IMG/VR virus record: IMGVR_UViG_3300025009_000111
Span: 1-60,390 of that record
Origin: a virus
Length of the DNA: 60,390 bases
Reading direction: 5' to 3' (one strand)
Under the pieces are notes generated by a model. That model made no database searches and was not told the origin of the DNA. It saw nothing but the letters and a program-made list of their open reading frames with translations. Both the position numbers and the translations under genes were made by a program. This document shows positions 7,422 through 15,111 of this stretch, one piece after another (positions within the stretch are counted from its first letter, which is position 1; every line of letters starts with the position of its first letter).

Positions 7422-8359
7422 TAGTTTCTCCTCCGTCCTGTCACCGTGCCGTGGCTTATTTTTGCTTCTGGAGCACTTCCCCCTTTGAATTCTCCCCGGA
7501 ACAACTTCCCCCATTCTACAAGTGCTTCAGGCTTCAGGAAACTGTTCAACCAATACTTTTCACACACTTCCCGAAAGCCTTTTTTGCTGAATTCATTGGG
7601 CTTGATAAATGGCAATCCTGTAAACTCGGGATGAGGTAAGGAAACTAGATTGAAATTCCGTTCTCTGATCTTGGGCAATTCTTCTCGAATCACAGAATAG
7701 ATTTTATGTGTTACTGGAAGCTCCTTCAGGATATACTTGATAGCGGTCTTCTCGGCCACTCCCGGTATCCCATCTACATTGTCCCCTGAACAACCGGCAA
7801 GGATTTTCATTTGAAGCCACTGGGATGGAGTAATCCCATACCGTTGTTTGAGTGCCGGGACATTGGTGGTTATCTTCGTGGAAGGGTTATAGCAAGCAAC
7901 GTGTTCCCGAATACATTGGAACAGATCCTGGTCAGCAGTCACTATTACAGCTGGATTATCAGTGTTAGCCCGTCTCGAAAAAGCGGCCATAATGTCATCT
8001 GCTTCAAATCCATCAACAACCCAGCAATTCTTCCACCCAATTAAGGGCAAGACATTTTCACGTAACTCAACAATCTGTTTCTTGAATCCAGACCAAATCA
8101 TGCGTTCTTCTGGTGGTTGGTCCTCTTTGTTGTTGTGTCGATTTCCTTTGTACTTCAAATATGTTGTAGCACGGACAGAACAAGTGGGAGAGTCGAAACA
8201 GAAGATCATCTGATTTGTACTGAATATTTTACCCAATGACAATATTCGATTCAGCACTCCGAAAGTCACCCCGGTTCCTACATCTCCAGCAGTAAGGTTT
8301 GGAATTGTAGCCTTGGCCTGATGTGCGAGAAAAGATACATCGATCAATAAAGTTGTCAT
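7421..8359 (-). CDS. 5'-3' exonuclease / flap endonuclease (PolI N-domain type)
   Basis: A 312-residue FEN/PIN-fold nuclease. Metal ligands can be read at Asp7, Asp56 ('CFDS'), 'EADD' (119-122) and 'TADQD' (141-145). They are followed by the helix-hairpin-helix region 'SGDNVDGIPGVAEKTA', the DNA-binding H3TH motif of T5/T4 RNase H and Pol I 5' nucleases. Because the polymerase itself has no 5' nuclease domain, this separate protein likely removes RNA primers and flaps. The gene overlaps the RecA-like gene by four bases. Confidence 0.93.
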   Translation of the reverse strand: MTTLLIDVSFLAHQAKATIPNLTAGDVGTGVTFGVLNRILSLGKIFSTNQMIFCFDSPTCSVRATTYLKYKGNRHNNKEDQPPEERMIWSGFKKQIVELRENVLPLIGWKNCWVVDGFEADDIMAAFSRRANTDNPAVIVTADQDLFQCIREHVACYNPSTKITTNVPALKQRYGITPSQWLQMKILAGCSGDNVDGIPGVAEKTAIKYILKELPVTHKIYSVIREELPKIRERNFNLVSLPHPEFTGLPFIKPNEFSKKGFREVCEKYWLNSFLKPEALVEWGKLFRGEFKGGSAPEAKISHGTVTGRRRN

Positions 8360-9468
8360 TCTTCAAACCCTACTTCATCTGTATCTGATTCCGTGTTCCC
8401 AGACGTTTGGCTGTACCGTCCAGGACGTCGTAATTGTGCATCCAGTTCTCTCCAGGCATTTCCCGTGATTTTTGCCAAGTGTAGCTGGAGATTTTCTTTT
8501 TCTACGTGGCTGGCCAGGGTGTTAACCGTCCACTGCCCTTCCCCAAATTCTCCACCTGTTTTAAGGGCACCTTTTTCGCCCATTTTCCACGCCTTGATCT
8601 CACACAGCCAGAGGATGTTCGCCCGGACGTCGTCAACCCCATACCCATAGTAGATGGGTAGGTCAAACTGCATATGACAACCGGTTGCATGGTTCTTGGA
8701 AATCTTTACCCGAGCAACGATCCCGATCTCATGCTTCACTTCTCGTATTGTGCGAGTCAAGGTTTGCTTCACGGCCAGCCAGTACTGATAGCAAGCGTAA
8801 AACTTCAAAGCCCTTCCCCCGTTGTGTGTCTTGGGTGCAAAGCTGATCCCGATGTTGTCACGTGTCTGTGAGATTATCATCAGCAGTGATTCAGTGTCCT
8901 TCAATCCAGATTTGATTTTACGAAGCCCATCGCTGTTTGACTTGGCCTTGGCCATTCCATACGAACCCTTGACATCCTTTCCAGCGGCACGTGCTTTCAA
9001 GTCCTCCTCAAACTTGTCTAGCTCGACGGAACCGTTTAGAGCGTCCATACTGTCCAAAATCTTTACGAACGGGATACCAGCTTGAATCCTTGTCCAGGTC
9101 GCGTCATAGAAATCTTCAATAGTTGTTGAATTCCTTTCCACCAACCGTTTGGATAGGGTTCCGAACATCTGTTCCACATTAAACTCGTTTGATCGTTCAA
9201 CGTCGTCCAATTCAAGCTTGTACTGTTTCAACTTAGGATTCATCGCAGCTTCCGCCAGCGTGGTCAGTCCCAGTAAGGACTTCCCACTGGAACTATCCCC
9301 GATCACATGGACGATTTTCCCCGTCATATATCCACCTTGTTCACTACCGGAACAGGCAAGATTGAGGAGAGTACAGCCAGTGGGGATGTATCCTTTGACT
9401 GGAACGGAGGACTTTTCTTTGGAGGAAGTGCTTCGCTGTTCTGCGAACTTCTTGGACTTTGTTGACAT
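8356..9468 (-). CDS. RecA/UvsX-like recombinase
   Basis: A 370-residue RecA-family ATPase. Walker A 'GDSSSGKS' is at 57-64, Walker B-like 'VKILDSMDAL' near 125-134, and the L1/sensor region contains 'ISQTRDNIG', a typical phage RecA/UvsX signature. The N-terminus is a basic linker and the C-terminus is acidic ('SDTDEVGFEE'). Start 9468 is preferred: ggag stands 9 bases upstream, while the alternative is a TTG. It catalyses strand exchange with the gp32-like SSB encoded next. A terminator stands between the SSB gene and this one. Confidence 0.9.
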   Translation of the reverse strand: MSTKSKKFAEQRSTSSKEKSSVPVKGYIPTGCTLLNLACSGSEQGGYMTGKIVHVIGDSSSGKSLLGLTTLAEAAMNPKLKQYKLELDDVERSNEFNVEQMFGTLSKRLVERNSTTIEDFYDATWTRIQAGIPFVKILDSMDALNGSVELDKFEEDLKARAAGKDVKGSYGMAKAKSNSDGLRKIKSGLKDTESLLMIISQTRDNIGISFAPKTHNGGRALKFYACYQYWLAVKQTLTRTIREVKHEIGIVARVKISKNHATGCHMQFDLPIYYGYGVDDVRANILWLCEIKAWKMGEKGALKTGGEFGEGQWTVNTLASHVEKENLQLHLAKITGNAWRELDAQLRRPGRYSQTSGNTESDTDEVGFEE

Positions 9469-9485
9469 TTTAGCAATCTCCAACT

Positions 9486-9528
9486 AAAAGAAAAAGGGGG
9501 CCGGGTACTCTTACCCCAACGCCCCCGG
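9486..9528 (-). terminator. Rho-independent terminator after SSB gene
   Basis: On the minus strand GGGGGC (9521-9526) pairs with GCCCCC (9496-9501), and an inner GGGGTA...TACCC extension is possible. The hairpin is followed by TTTTTCTTTT (9486-9495). It lies between the SSB gene and the RecA-like gene, so it would lower RecA expression relative to the abundantly needed SSB. Confidence 0.85.
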
Positions 9529-9544
9529 ACAGGTCAATCAGATA

Positions 9545-10615
9545 TTACCAGGTGTCTCCACCTTTCCCACCCCAATCATCAGCTTCTTCTTTCGGAGCTG
9601 CTGGCTTTCCAGCTTTCTTGCCAGCATCAGCTTTCCCATCTGCACCTCTGCGTTTGGGAGGAGGTGAAGGAGGATTGTCAATATCCTCTCCATCTTCATC
9701 CACTCCAGTGGAATCCTTATCTTCTTCTGCCGGTGAATCCTCTTCTTCGAACGGGGTTTCCTCTTCCTCCTCTTCAACCGGAGGTGGAGGAGGTGCCCGA
9801 CGGGACGACGTGGGGGCTTTCTTCTTGACTGGTGGAGGGGCATCCTCTTCCTCCTCTCCATTCGTTTCTTCTGTTTCCTCCGTTTCAACACCGTGGAACA
9901 ACTTCTTCAAGGTGTCGTAGTCCATGGCAACCAGCATGTCGTCCAAGCTGGGCGCATTGTCCACAATTTCATCTTCGAGATCGGTGAATGCCTTTGCATC
10001 AACAAAGTCCACCTTGTCCGTGACCAGGAATTTCCCACCGGAAAAAGTCCCTTCACCAACACGGAATTTGATGACTTTGCCGCCTTCGATATCGGCAAAG
10101 CCCAGATTATCAAGATCGTCTTCACAAAGCTCAGCCAGTTCAGTTTCCAGCTTGTCGGAAAACTTGAATGCCGACCAATCGAACACGATCAGCTTTTCAG
10201 GCTCGCGAGGATTGAAGCACAGATATAACATGCTGTGCTTGGCCTTGATGTCCTTGATGACTTTCTCGTTGTTATCATAGTTCTCACTGAGTCGCTTAAC
10301 CTCTTCGCAGATCGGGCACTTCTGGCCAATTGACTTCAGGCAAATTGCCGGCCGATCAGATCCTCCGACGTTGAAGTGCAGGGCATAGGGACGGCGATAC
10401 CACATTTCTCCAACTTCAACACCATCCGGATGGTTTGGGAGTGTCACGGTGTACGGGATGAACCGAAGGAAATACGTATCCTTCTTTTCAGGCATCCAGC
10501 GGCTTACACCGTCCGGGGTTCGCACAATTGAGCTTCCACCCTTCTGTGCATTCTTTGCAGTATTCCGGACATGCTCCCGGTTGATACCACGTTTCTTCGT
10601 TTCGTTTCTGGGCAT
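9545..10615 (-). CDS. gp32-like single-stranded DNA-binding protein
   Basis: A 356-residue protein. An N-terminal basic segment is followed by an OB-fold region. The zinc site is His80-x11-Cys92-x7-Cys100-x2-Cys103, very close in spacing to the His/Cys3 site of T4 gp32. The C-terminal 130 residues are low-complexity, Pro/Lys and Glu/Asp rich, ending in an acidic, aromatic tail ('ADDWGGKGGDTW') like the protein-interaction tails of phage SSBs. Start 10615 was chosen because aggagg lies 8 bases upstream. It sits between recombination mediator-like and RecA genes. Confidence 0.9.
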   Translation of the reverse strand: MPRNETKKRGINREHVRNTAKNAQKGGSSIVRTPDGVSRWMPEKKDTYFLRFIPYTVTLPNHPDGVEVGEMWYRRPYALHFNVGGSDRPAICLKSIGQKCPICEEVKRLSENYDNNEKVIKDIKAKHSMLYLCFNPREPEKLIVFDWSAFKFSDKLETELAELCEDDLDNLGFADIEGGKVIKFRVGEGTFSGGKFLVTDKVDFVDAKAFTDLEDEIVDNAPSLDDMLVAMDYDTLKKLFHGVETEETEETNGEEEEDAPPPVKKKAPTSSRRAPPPPPVEEEEEETPFEEEDSPAEEDKDSTGVDEDGEDIDNPPSPPPKRRGADGKADAGKKAGKPAAPKEEADDWGGKGGDTW

Positions 10616-10620
10616 TGTCA

Positions 10621-10761
10621 TTACCTCCTGGTTTCTGTTTCGGTACGGTGTTTCTCGTACCACTCTCGACTTTTGAAATATGCGGCAGTGGAAAGCCGGA
10701 CTATCAAATAAGACCAGAACGGAAAGCTCACTGCCGCAAGAATGATAATCACGGCATCCAT
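10621..10761 (-). CDS. 46-residue single-TM small protein
   Basis: A short gene with an aaggga ribosome site 7 bases before the ATG, which lies two bases after the upstream stop. Its own stop overlaps the ribosome site of the SSB gene. The protein has a hydrophobic helix at residues 3-21 ('VIIILAAVSFPFW') followed by a basic, charged tail. Tight packing between two real genes supports it. Its function is unknown; such micro-proteins can be membrane tethers for replication proteins or host-takeover factors. Confidence 0.65.
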   Translation of the reverse strand: MDAVIIILAAVSFPFWSYLIVRLSTAAYFKSREWYEKHRTETETRR

Positions 10762-10763
10762 AC

Positions 10764-11243
10764 TTAATCCCTTCTGCGGCGTGTCACTTGTCCATGTGCT
10801 TGTTTTTCAACTCTTGTTGTATTGAATGGAGGCATCGATTGTTCGGCTTTTTGCGCTCCAGTCCTCCAACCAGCCAACGTCAACTGTGTGATTGCATCAA
10901 GTGCTTTCTTCCGGTGTTCCATCGCATTTACTGCCCCATCCGTCAGAAGCATTATACGGCGGGTTTCCATATACTCGTCTTGGGCTTCTTTGACCGAATC
11001 ACACAGTTGGATTGCAGATGAGATTGAAGACTCGGTCACTTTTCCAATTCCATACTTATCAGGGTTAATACGAATCTCTCTGTCCATGTCAGCCTTGATC
11101 GTCTCAAGACAGTCCTTGGCTTTCTCACAGTCGATCCGAGCCTGCACGGCGTGTTCGACCACTTCCATGTACCGACCAGGAGCTGAAAGCCACTGTCCTT
11201 CCAGCTGATCCGGATCGATCTTCATCAATTCCTGATAGTTCAT
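10764..11243 (-). CDS. Helical protein, possible UvsY-like recombination mediator
   Basis: A 159-residue, mostly helical charged protein with 'KVTESSISSAI' in the middle and a basic C-terminus (RRRRD). Its size, helical nature and position between clamp loader and SSB resemble phage recombination mediators such as UvsY. I cannot show homology, and many phages carry a protein of this kind of unknown function here. The start has acctcc/aggaggt close upstream. A CCGTATAATG sequence inside the gene (10950-10959, minus) could be an internal promoter for the SSB. Confidence 0.6.
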   Translation of the reverse strand: MNYQELMKIDPDQLEGQWLSAPGRYMEVVEHAVQARIDCEKAKDCLETIKADMDREIRINPDKYGIGKVTESSISSAIQLCDSVKEAQDEYMETRRIMLLTDGAVNAMEHRKKALDAITQLTLAGWRTGAQKAEQSMPPFNTTRVEKQAHGQVTRRRRD

Positions 11244-11255
11244 TCGACACCTCCT

Positions 11256-12164
11256 TTACTTACTATTGACGCATTCGAAACAAGACATTGTCAAACCGGC
11301 ACGTCCAAGGTCATAGTAGTTCTTTTCGAATTGACACATGATATCATATGCCTTAGACATCCCGGAGTTAATCAAAACAGCATTCATATACCCAAGGACG
11401 CATCTTCGGACGCCTTCGGGTTCTTCCTCGATTCCTTTTAGAATCACCGATACTGTTTTCCAGTCTTTCCCCTTGAGTAGCGCTTGGCAAAGTCCATTGA
11501 CTTTCGATTCCGAGGTGGCAAGCTGGGTTGCCATCTCAGCCATTTGTTCAGGTGGTAATCCACGTATTTTGTCGAGGATGACAAGAGCAGTTCGGGCGGA
11601 TCCCATACAATCCCTGCTGATGATCTTCAGTACGTCCAGTGGGGGTTTGATCCCCTCGGCTTTGCACACGGGAATCAGCAATCCTTTGCCAATTTCTTCA
11701 GGAGACAGAAGTTGGGTTTCGAAAGACATGCAGCGAGTACGGATTGCCTTGAGGAGTTTATCTGGGTGGGTGGTGCAAAGAACGAAGTAAACGTGCTTTG
11801 GTGTGTCTTCCAGAGCCTTGAGCATTGCGCTCATGGCATCGTTTGACAGTTGATGGACTTCATCCATGACCCACATTCGGACTTTACCTTGGGAAGGGGA
11901 ATACACCATCTGCTTCCGGATTTCCCGAACTGTATCAATGCCGCGGAAGTCTCCCGAATCAATCTCGATATAGTCATTTTCTTCGCATCCGATTTGATTC
12001 TTGATGATTCTGGCGAGTGTTGTTTTCCCGGTGCCCGACGGTCCCGAGAACAAAATTGCATGCGGGGTATTGGTAAGATCCATCTTTCGAAGGGAATTGA
12101 TAATCCCCGTATTTCCGACCATTCCTTCCAGAGTATCCGGTCTGTATTTCTTGTACAGTTCCAT
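11256..12164 (-). CDS. Clamp loader AAA+ ATPase (RFC small/DnaX-like)
   Basis: A 302-residue AAA+ protein. Walker A 'GPSGTGKT' is at 41-48, Walker B 'MDEVHQ' lies near residue 100, sensor 1 'CTTH' follows, and 'IRTRCMSFE' carries the arginine-finger SRC-like motif of clamp loaders. C-terminal helices complete the collar. With the DnaN-like clamp (16290-17324) it should load the clamp for the phage polymerase. The first 42 codons and the region upstream of this gene are duplicated exactly at 12820-13002, with a foreign-looking segment between the copies, so the present 5' end is one of two copies. Confidence 0.9.
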   Translation of the reverse strand: MELYKKYRPDTLEGMVGNTGIINSLRKMDLTNTPHAILFSGPSGTGKTTLARIIKNQIGCEENDYIEIDSGDFRGIDTVREIRKQMVYSPSQGKVRMWVMDEVHQLSNDAMSAMLKALEDTPKHVYFVLCTTHPDKLLKAIRTRCMSFETQLLSPEEIGKGLLIPVCKAEGIKPPLDVLKIISRDCMGSARTALVILDKIRGLPPEQMAEMATQLATSESKVNGLCQALLKGKDWKTVSVILKGIEEEPEGVRRCVLGYMNAVLINSGMSKAYDIMCQFEKNYYDLGRAGLTMSCFECVNSK

Positions 12165-12221
12165 GTTTGTCTTACTCCCTAACTGTTAAGATTGGGTAAA
12201 CGGTGCCCCGAATCGAACGGG
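12039..12221. repeat. 183-bp perfect direct repeat, copy 1
   Basis: Identical over 183 bases to 12820-13002. It contains the first 42 codons of the clamp-loader gene, its ribosome site and about 57 bases upstream. It is the right-hand border (in transcription order) of the 598-bp inserted segment. Perfect identity implies a recent event or ongoing gene conversion. Confidence 0.95.
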
Positions 12222-12436
12222 TCGCCGCATTGCTTGCATGTGGTGGTCTCGACATCTTTCATCGGCTTTGGCGGGGCAATGCCCAGGCGCTTGGCCCGGG
12301 CGGCCTTGAGACAGTCCTCGTTGCAGTAGGACTGGCTGGGGCCGGTGGGGAGGAATGAACCTCCGCATTCCTTACATACGCGCGGAGTGGTCTTGACTTT
12401 GTCCATGACCTTCGAAAGTGCCGGGGGGTACGCCAT
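12179..12436 (-). CDS. Small zinc-ribbon protein carried by the insertion
   Basis: An 85-residue protein starting at an ATG with aaaggagat 6-8 bases upstream. It has Cys-x2-Cys ... Cys-x3-Cys ('CKECG', 'YCNEDC') and a second Cys-x2-Cys ('CKQCG'), so one complete and one half zinc site, joined by a basic linker. Zinc knuckles of this kind occur in HNH-type nucleases and small phage DNA-binding proteins; no catalytic residues are present. Its last 15 or so codons lie inside the 183-bp repeat, so the C-terminus was created at the insertion junction. Function unknown. Confidence 0.7.
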   Translation of the reverse strand: MAYPPALSKVMDKVKTTPRVCKECGGSFLPTGPSQSYCNEDCLKAARAKRLGIAPPKPMKDVETTTCKQCGDPFDSGHRLPNLNS

Positions 12437-12819
12437 GGGGGGATCTCCTTTGGTTGGGGTGGATGGTTCCCGTCTCTCCGGGATGTCACGCCTGTCCCCG
12501 ACGGCGTTCTCGGGTGCCAGCCCTTCAGCGGGGCGAGAGTCAAGCTCCGGTCTCTCCCGGATGTCACGCTCTTTCACGTTGTCATGCAGACGTGTTAACT
12601 TCGCGGTCTGCAAGCGAGTCTGGTCTCTGCCAGACGTCACGCCTGATTCTGTTCCCGTCCGATGTGTCATTTCAGGCGGGGGGTTCCGTGGCGTTCCGGG
12701 CGTTGCCGGGTGTGGTAGCCCTTCTATGGACATGATGGGGGATGACACCACCTCGACCCAGGTGGTCTGGGAATTGATCGGGACAACGTGGGTCCATCCG
12801 CCGGGATCGCGAACCGAGG
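12222..12819 (-). mobile_element. 598-bp inserted segment between direct repeats in clamp-loader locus
   Basis: The segment between the two 183-bp repeats has no counterpart elsewhere in the operon and is richer in G+C than the neighbours. It holds three tandem hairpin units and the zinc-ribbon gene, read leftward. Deleting the segment plus one repeat would restore an ordinary clamp-loader gene directly behind the upstream gene. It carries no transposase. A small element or a recombination-born tandem insertion is inferred. Confidence 0.6.
12470..12644 (-). repeat. Three tandem hairpin units with compensatory stems
   Basis: Units begin near 12470, 12547 and 12620, about 75 bases apart. On the plus strand each has a 4-bp stem around the loop TCTCTC or TCTCTG, then GATGTCACGC or GACGTCACGC. 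The stems are CCCG/CGGG, CCGG/CCGG and CTGG/CCAG: both sides change together while the loop and flank stay constant. Second hairpins follow (CCCGA/TCGGG in unit 1; GCAGAC/GTCTGC at about 12593-12618 in unit 2). Covariation indicates a structure conserved as RNA or as extruded DNA. Confidence 0.75.
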
Positions 12820-12945
12820 CGGTCCCGAGAACAAAATTGCATGCGGGGTATTGGTAAGATCCATCTTTCGAAGGGAATTGATAATCCCCGTATTTCCGAC
12901 CATTCCTTCCAGAGTATCCGGTCTGTATTTCTTGTACAGTTCCAT
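12724..12945 (-). pseudogene. Truncated duplicate of clamp-loader 5' end
   Basis: Starting from the second copy of the clamp-loader ATG at 12945, the frame is identical to the clamp loader for 42 codons, up to just before the Walker A loop. It then runs into inserted sequence for 31 unrelated codons and stops at 12724. The fragment lacks any ATPase motif. It keeps a full ribosome site, so it may be translated as a 73-residue peptide, but as a clamp loader it is broken. Confidence 0.85.
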
Positions 12946-13002
12946 GTTTGTCTTACTCCCTAACTGTTAAGATTGGGTAAACGGTGCCCCGAATCGAACG
13001 GG
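12820..13002. repeat. 183-bp perfect direct repeat, copy 2
   Basis: Identical to 12039-12221, offset by 781 bases. This copy is joined to the natural upstream sequence of the operon and is probably the original 5' end of the clamp-loader gene. Inside it lies a short inverted repeat, CCCCG-TTCGATT-CGGGG on the minus strand (12985-13001), which resembles a tRNA T-arm. Confidence 0.95.
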
Positions 13003-13018
13003 GTTGCTGGCATTGCAT

Positions 13019-13201
13019 CTAGTAGTCCGTATGCGACATCTGAGTATAGTGGTTAGCTTCACTCATTTTCATTACCGTTGTACTTCCGGTACAGTAGGCA
13101 TTTCCATCCAGCGGCACTTGATTCAATGAACCTATTCCGGTTAAAGGGCGGAACAGAACCACCGATTGAACAAGCATAGCCCATTGCCTTGCCCGTCCCA
13201 T
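13019..13201 (-). CDS. Possible 60-residue small protein
   Basis: An open frame downstream of the zinc-binding acidic protein gene. Its C-terminal half ('CTGSTTVMKMSEANHYTQMSHTDY' region) has balanced, protein-like composition. The ribosome site for the ATG at 13201 is weak; a GTG three codons earlier lies behind gaggag at a longish distance. It fills an otherwise gene-free stretch of 218 bases before the repeat. Function unknown; it may be a remnant. Confidence 0.35.
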   Translation of the reverse strand: MGRARQWAMLVQSVVLFRPLTGIGSLNQVPLDGNAYCTGSTTVMKMSEANHYTQMSHTDY

Positions 13202-13220
13202 CCGGGCCACCGTTCGTCTA

Positions 13221-13622
13221 TTACTCCTCAAATCCAAAATCGTCGTCCTGGGTTTCTTCATCACTCAAATCATCACCAGTTTCAACTACTGGGATACCAT
13301 CTTCATTCTCAACATCTTCTTCATCCGTCCCTCCCCCATCATCCCGAAGTGACATTGCATACCACTCTTCAAGTTGTTCAATCTTTGGTCGGTGCCCCAT
13401 TCTGTAGGGCCAGATTGAACAGGAGGAACAAACACAGTATCGGACTTCCTTTTTCTGCTGGCTAGAACAGTCCATGCACTTTTCCCGAATGGCTCGAATG
13501 GGTGTGCAGAGTTTGATTCCATCCTTTGCCATCTGTTCCCGAACTTCGACAACTGTTGGACCAGTACGTTTGGTTGGAATCGGTGGAGGTCTTTGTACTT
13601 TCTTTGTTGACTTGATTACCAT
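13221..13622 (-). CDS. Zinc-binding phage protein with acidic tail
   Basis: A 133-residue protein. The core 'KCMDCSSQQKKEVRYC' followed by 'CSSC' and 'YRMGHRP' gives four or five cysteines in the arrangement of a small zinc domain widespread in phages (I-R-x-x-C-x-x-C ... EV-x-x-C ... C ... PYRMG). Its role is not known, although it often lies near replication genes. The C-terminal third is strongly acidic ('DEEDVENED', 'SDEETQDDDFGFEE'). A CCGTATAATA promoter motif stands about 40 bases upstream. Confidence 0.8.
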   Translation of the reverse strand: MVIKSTKKVQRPPPIPTKRTGPTVVEVREQMAKDGIKLCTPIRAIREKCMDCSSQQKKEVRYCVCSSCSIWPYRMGHRPKIEQLEEWYAMSLRDDGGGTDEEDVENEDGIPVVETGDDLSDEETQDDDFGFEE

Positions 13623-13660
13623 GGTTTGTCCTGTCCTTATACTGTGTTTTTGTTACAACT

Positions 13661-13670
13661 TATTATACGG
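13661..13670 (-). promoter_or_regulatory. CCGTATAATA promoter motif
   Basis: Minus-strand CCGTATAATA overlapping the stop codon of the polymerase gene and 39 bases before the next gene's ATG. It belongs to a set of nearly identical motifs placed before several operons of this genome on both strands; no TTGACA-like box is seen 17 bases upstream. Confidence 0.65.
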
Positions 13671-15111
13671 TTGGAATTGCGATTTCCTTTTTCTCATACC
13701 AACAACCTCCGGGAGGAGTGACTTCAGCTTCGATCTTGATCGGTACATTGATCCATTTCCAAGCTTCCATCAATTCCGTGGTCATGATATGGTTGCACAA
13801 TTTCAAGTATTCGTCAAGTTCTCCAATCGGAACGAGTGCCAGTTTCGAATCATGTATCTGACCAACTAGATGCGATTGCATCTTTGGTCGTTTCTGGAGT
13901 TCTTCATCCATCCGGTAGAATGATCTCAATAGACAGTGAAAAGCATCACCTTGGATTGGATAGTTGATAACGTCATTCCGTTTAAAGATACCTGTGTGCT
14001 TGAATCCGGTCTTGCTACAAAAGAACCCCTGCCTTTGATATGCTTCAAACCACTTCTTTTTCCAGTCGGCATATACAGGGAACCGCTTGTGCCAAAAGTG
14101 GTCTTCAACTTTCGAGATGTGATGAAGGAAAGTACCAGGCTGGGGTTTTCCAAATCTACTGTTCTCATCCTTTTTCAGTGATCCCAGTTCCCTGATTTTC
14201 AACTTTCGTTTCAGATGTGTCGTAAATGGGGTGCCGTCCCCTAAGGTGAATTTACCTTCCAGCATCGCATTCCAAAGACTAGGTGCGATCTTTGCCCAGT
14301 ATGAGCCATAAAAGGCTGGGAATACAAACTTGTTTTTCGAAGCGTGTCGTACAGCCTTTGGTTTGGGGAGGCAGGCGTTGTATTCTTCCTTCGACAGTCC
14401 ATAGATTTCCAATGCCATGTCCCCGTGCATGTCCAGGTCATCAATCAGGTACTTGAGCATTGTTGGATCGCAGTGGTAACAAGCCGCAATACGAACCTCG
14501 ATGGCAGCATAGTCAGCTTCGACAAACACCCACCCGGGAGGAGCACGAAAAGCCATACGAATGATTTTAGCAATCTCTGGATCACGGTTTGGGAAGTTTT
14601 GAAAGTTAGGTCCACTCGAACTCGAACGGTATGTCGTTACACCGTGCAGATGAAACCAGCAGTGCAAGTATCCGTCCACGGTTTCCCGCAGGATTTGCTC
14701 CAGTACATCAATCGCTTTCCACCATCTACGATATTCGAGCACTGACTTTGCAAGAGGAAGTTTGTGTTTAGACAAAGCCGCTTTATCTGCTGTACCTGCT
14801 TGGGATTCAGATTCGAAGTCCTCTTCATTCCCTTCCAGATCGGATTCGTTAATTTTCAAATGGTCGAATAAAACTTCTCTGACTTGGTTGGTGTTTCCAA
14901 GTGAAGCATCTTTTCCATACTTTTTTATCCACCAATCCCCACCCTCCTGTTTCCAAGCATTCGATTCAATCCATTTGATTTTAGTTCCAATCTCGATCCT
15001 TTGTTTTTGACAATATTCAACATTAACTGAAATCCCCCTCCACGTTGCTCGGGATAGTGCGATACTCCCCTTGTGGAGTAAATGATATGCTTCGGGTTTA
15101 AATGGGATCAT
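13663..15111 (-). CDS. Family A DNA polymerase, polymerase domain
   Basis: A 482-residue protein with the palm, fingers and thumb of a Pol I-type polymerase and no exonuclease domain. Motif A is 'DYAAIEVRI'. The O-helix (motif B) has Arg...Lys...Phe...Tyr-Gly ('RHASKNKFVFPAFYG'). Motif C reads 'QIHDSKLAL', so the usual His-Asp-Glu is His-Asp-Ser. The 3'-5' exonuclease is supplied by the upstream gene, which it overlaps by ATGA (15108-15111). The pair therefore makes a two-subunit replicative polymerase, presumably tethered by the phage clamp. Confidence 0.92.
   Translation of the reverse strand: MIPFKPEAYHLLHKGSIALSRATWRGISVNVEYCQKQRIEIGTKIKWIESNAWKQEGGDWWIKKYGKDASLGNTNQVREVLFDHLKINESDLEGNEEDFESESQAGTADKAALSKHKLPLAKSVLEYRRWWKAIDVLEQILRETVDGYLHCWFHLHGVTTYRSSSSGPNFQNFPNRDPEIAKIIRMAFRAPPGWVFVEADYAAIEVRIAACYHCDPTMLKYLIDDLDMHGDMALEIYGLSKEEYNACLPKPKAVRHASKNKFVFPAFYGSYWAKIAPSLWNAMLEGKFTLGDGTPFTTHLKRKLKIRELGSLKKDENSRFGKPQPGTFLHHISKVEDHFWHKRFPVYADWKKKWFEAYQRQGFFCSKTGFKHTGIFKRNDVINYPIQGDAFHCLLRSFYRMDEELQKRPKMQSHLVGQIHDSKLALVPIGELDEYLKLCNHIMTTELMEAWKWINVPIKIEAEVTPPGGCWYEKKEIAIPTV

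Noticed and set aside
9552-9920. Serine-rich plus-strand frame over the SSB gene
   Set aside because: It is the antisense of the low-complexity acidic tail of SSB.
12179-12751. 190-residue version of the zinc-ribbon protein starting at 12751
   Set aside because: The first 105 codons run through the structured hairpin array and have no ribosome site; the ATG at 12436 has a good aaaggag site.
12978-13078. tRNA-like gene on the minus strand: perfect T-arm CCCCG-TTCGATT-CGGGG and an acceptor-like AACGGT/ACCGTT pair
   Set aside because: No D-arm with GG in the loop and no 5-bp anticodon stem with a 7-base loop could be folded, and the total length is too long; one T-arm match of this kind is expected by chance about once in a few windows of this size.
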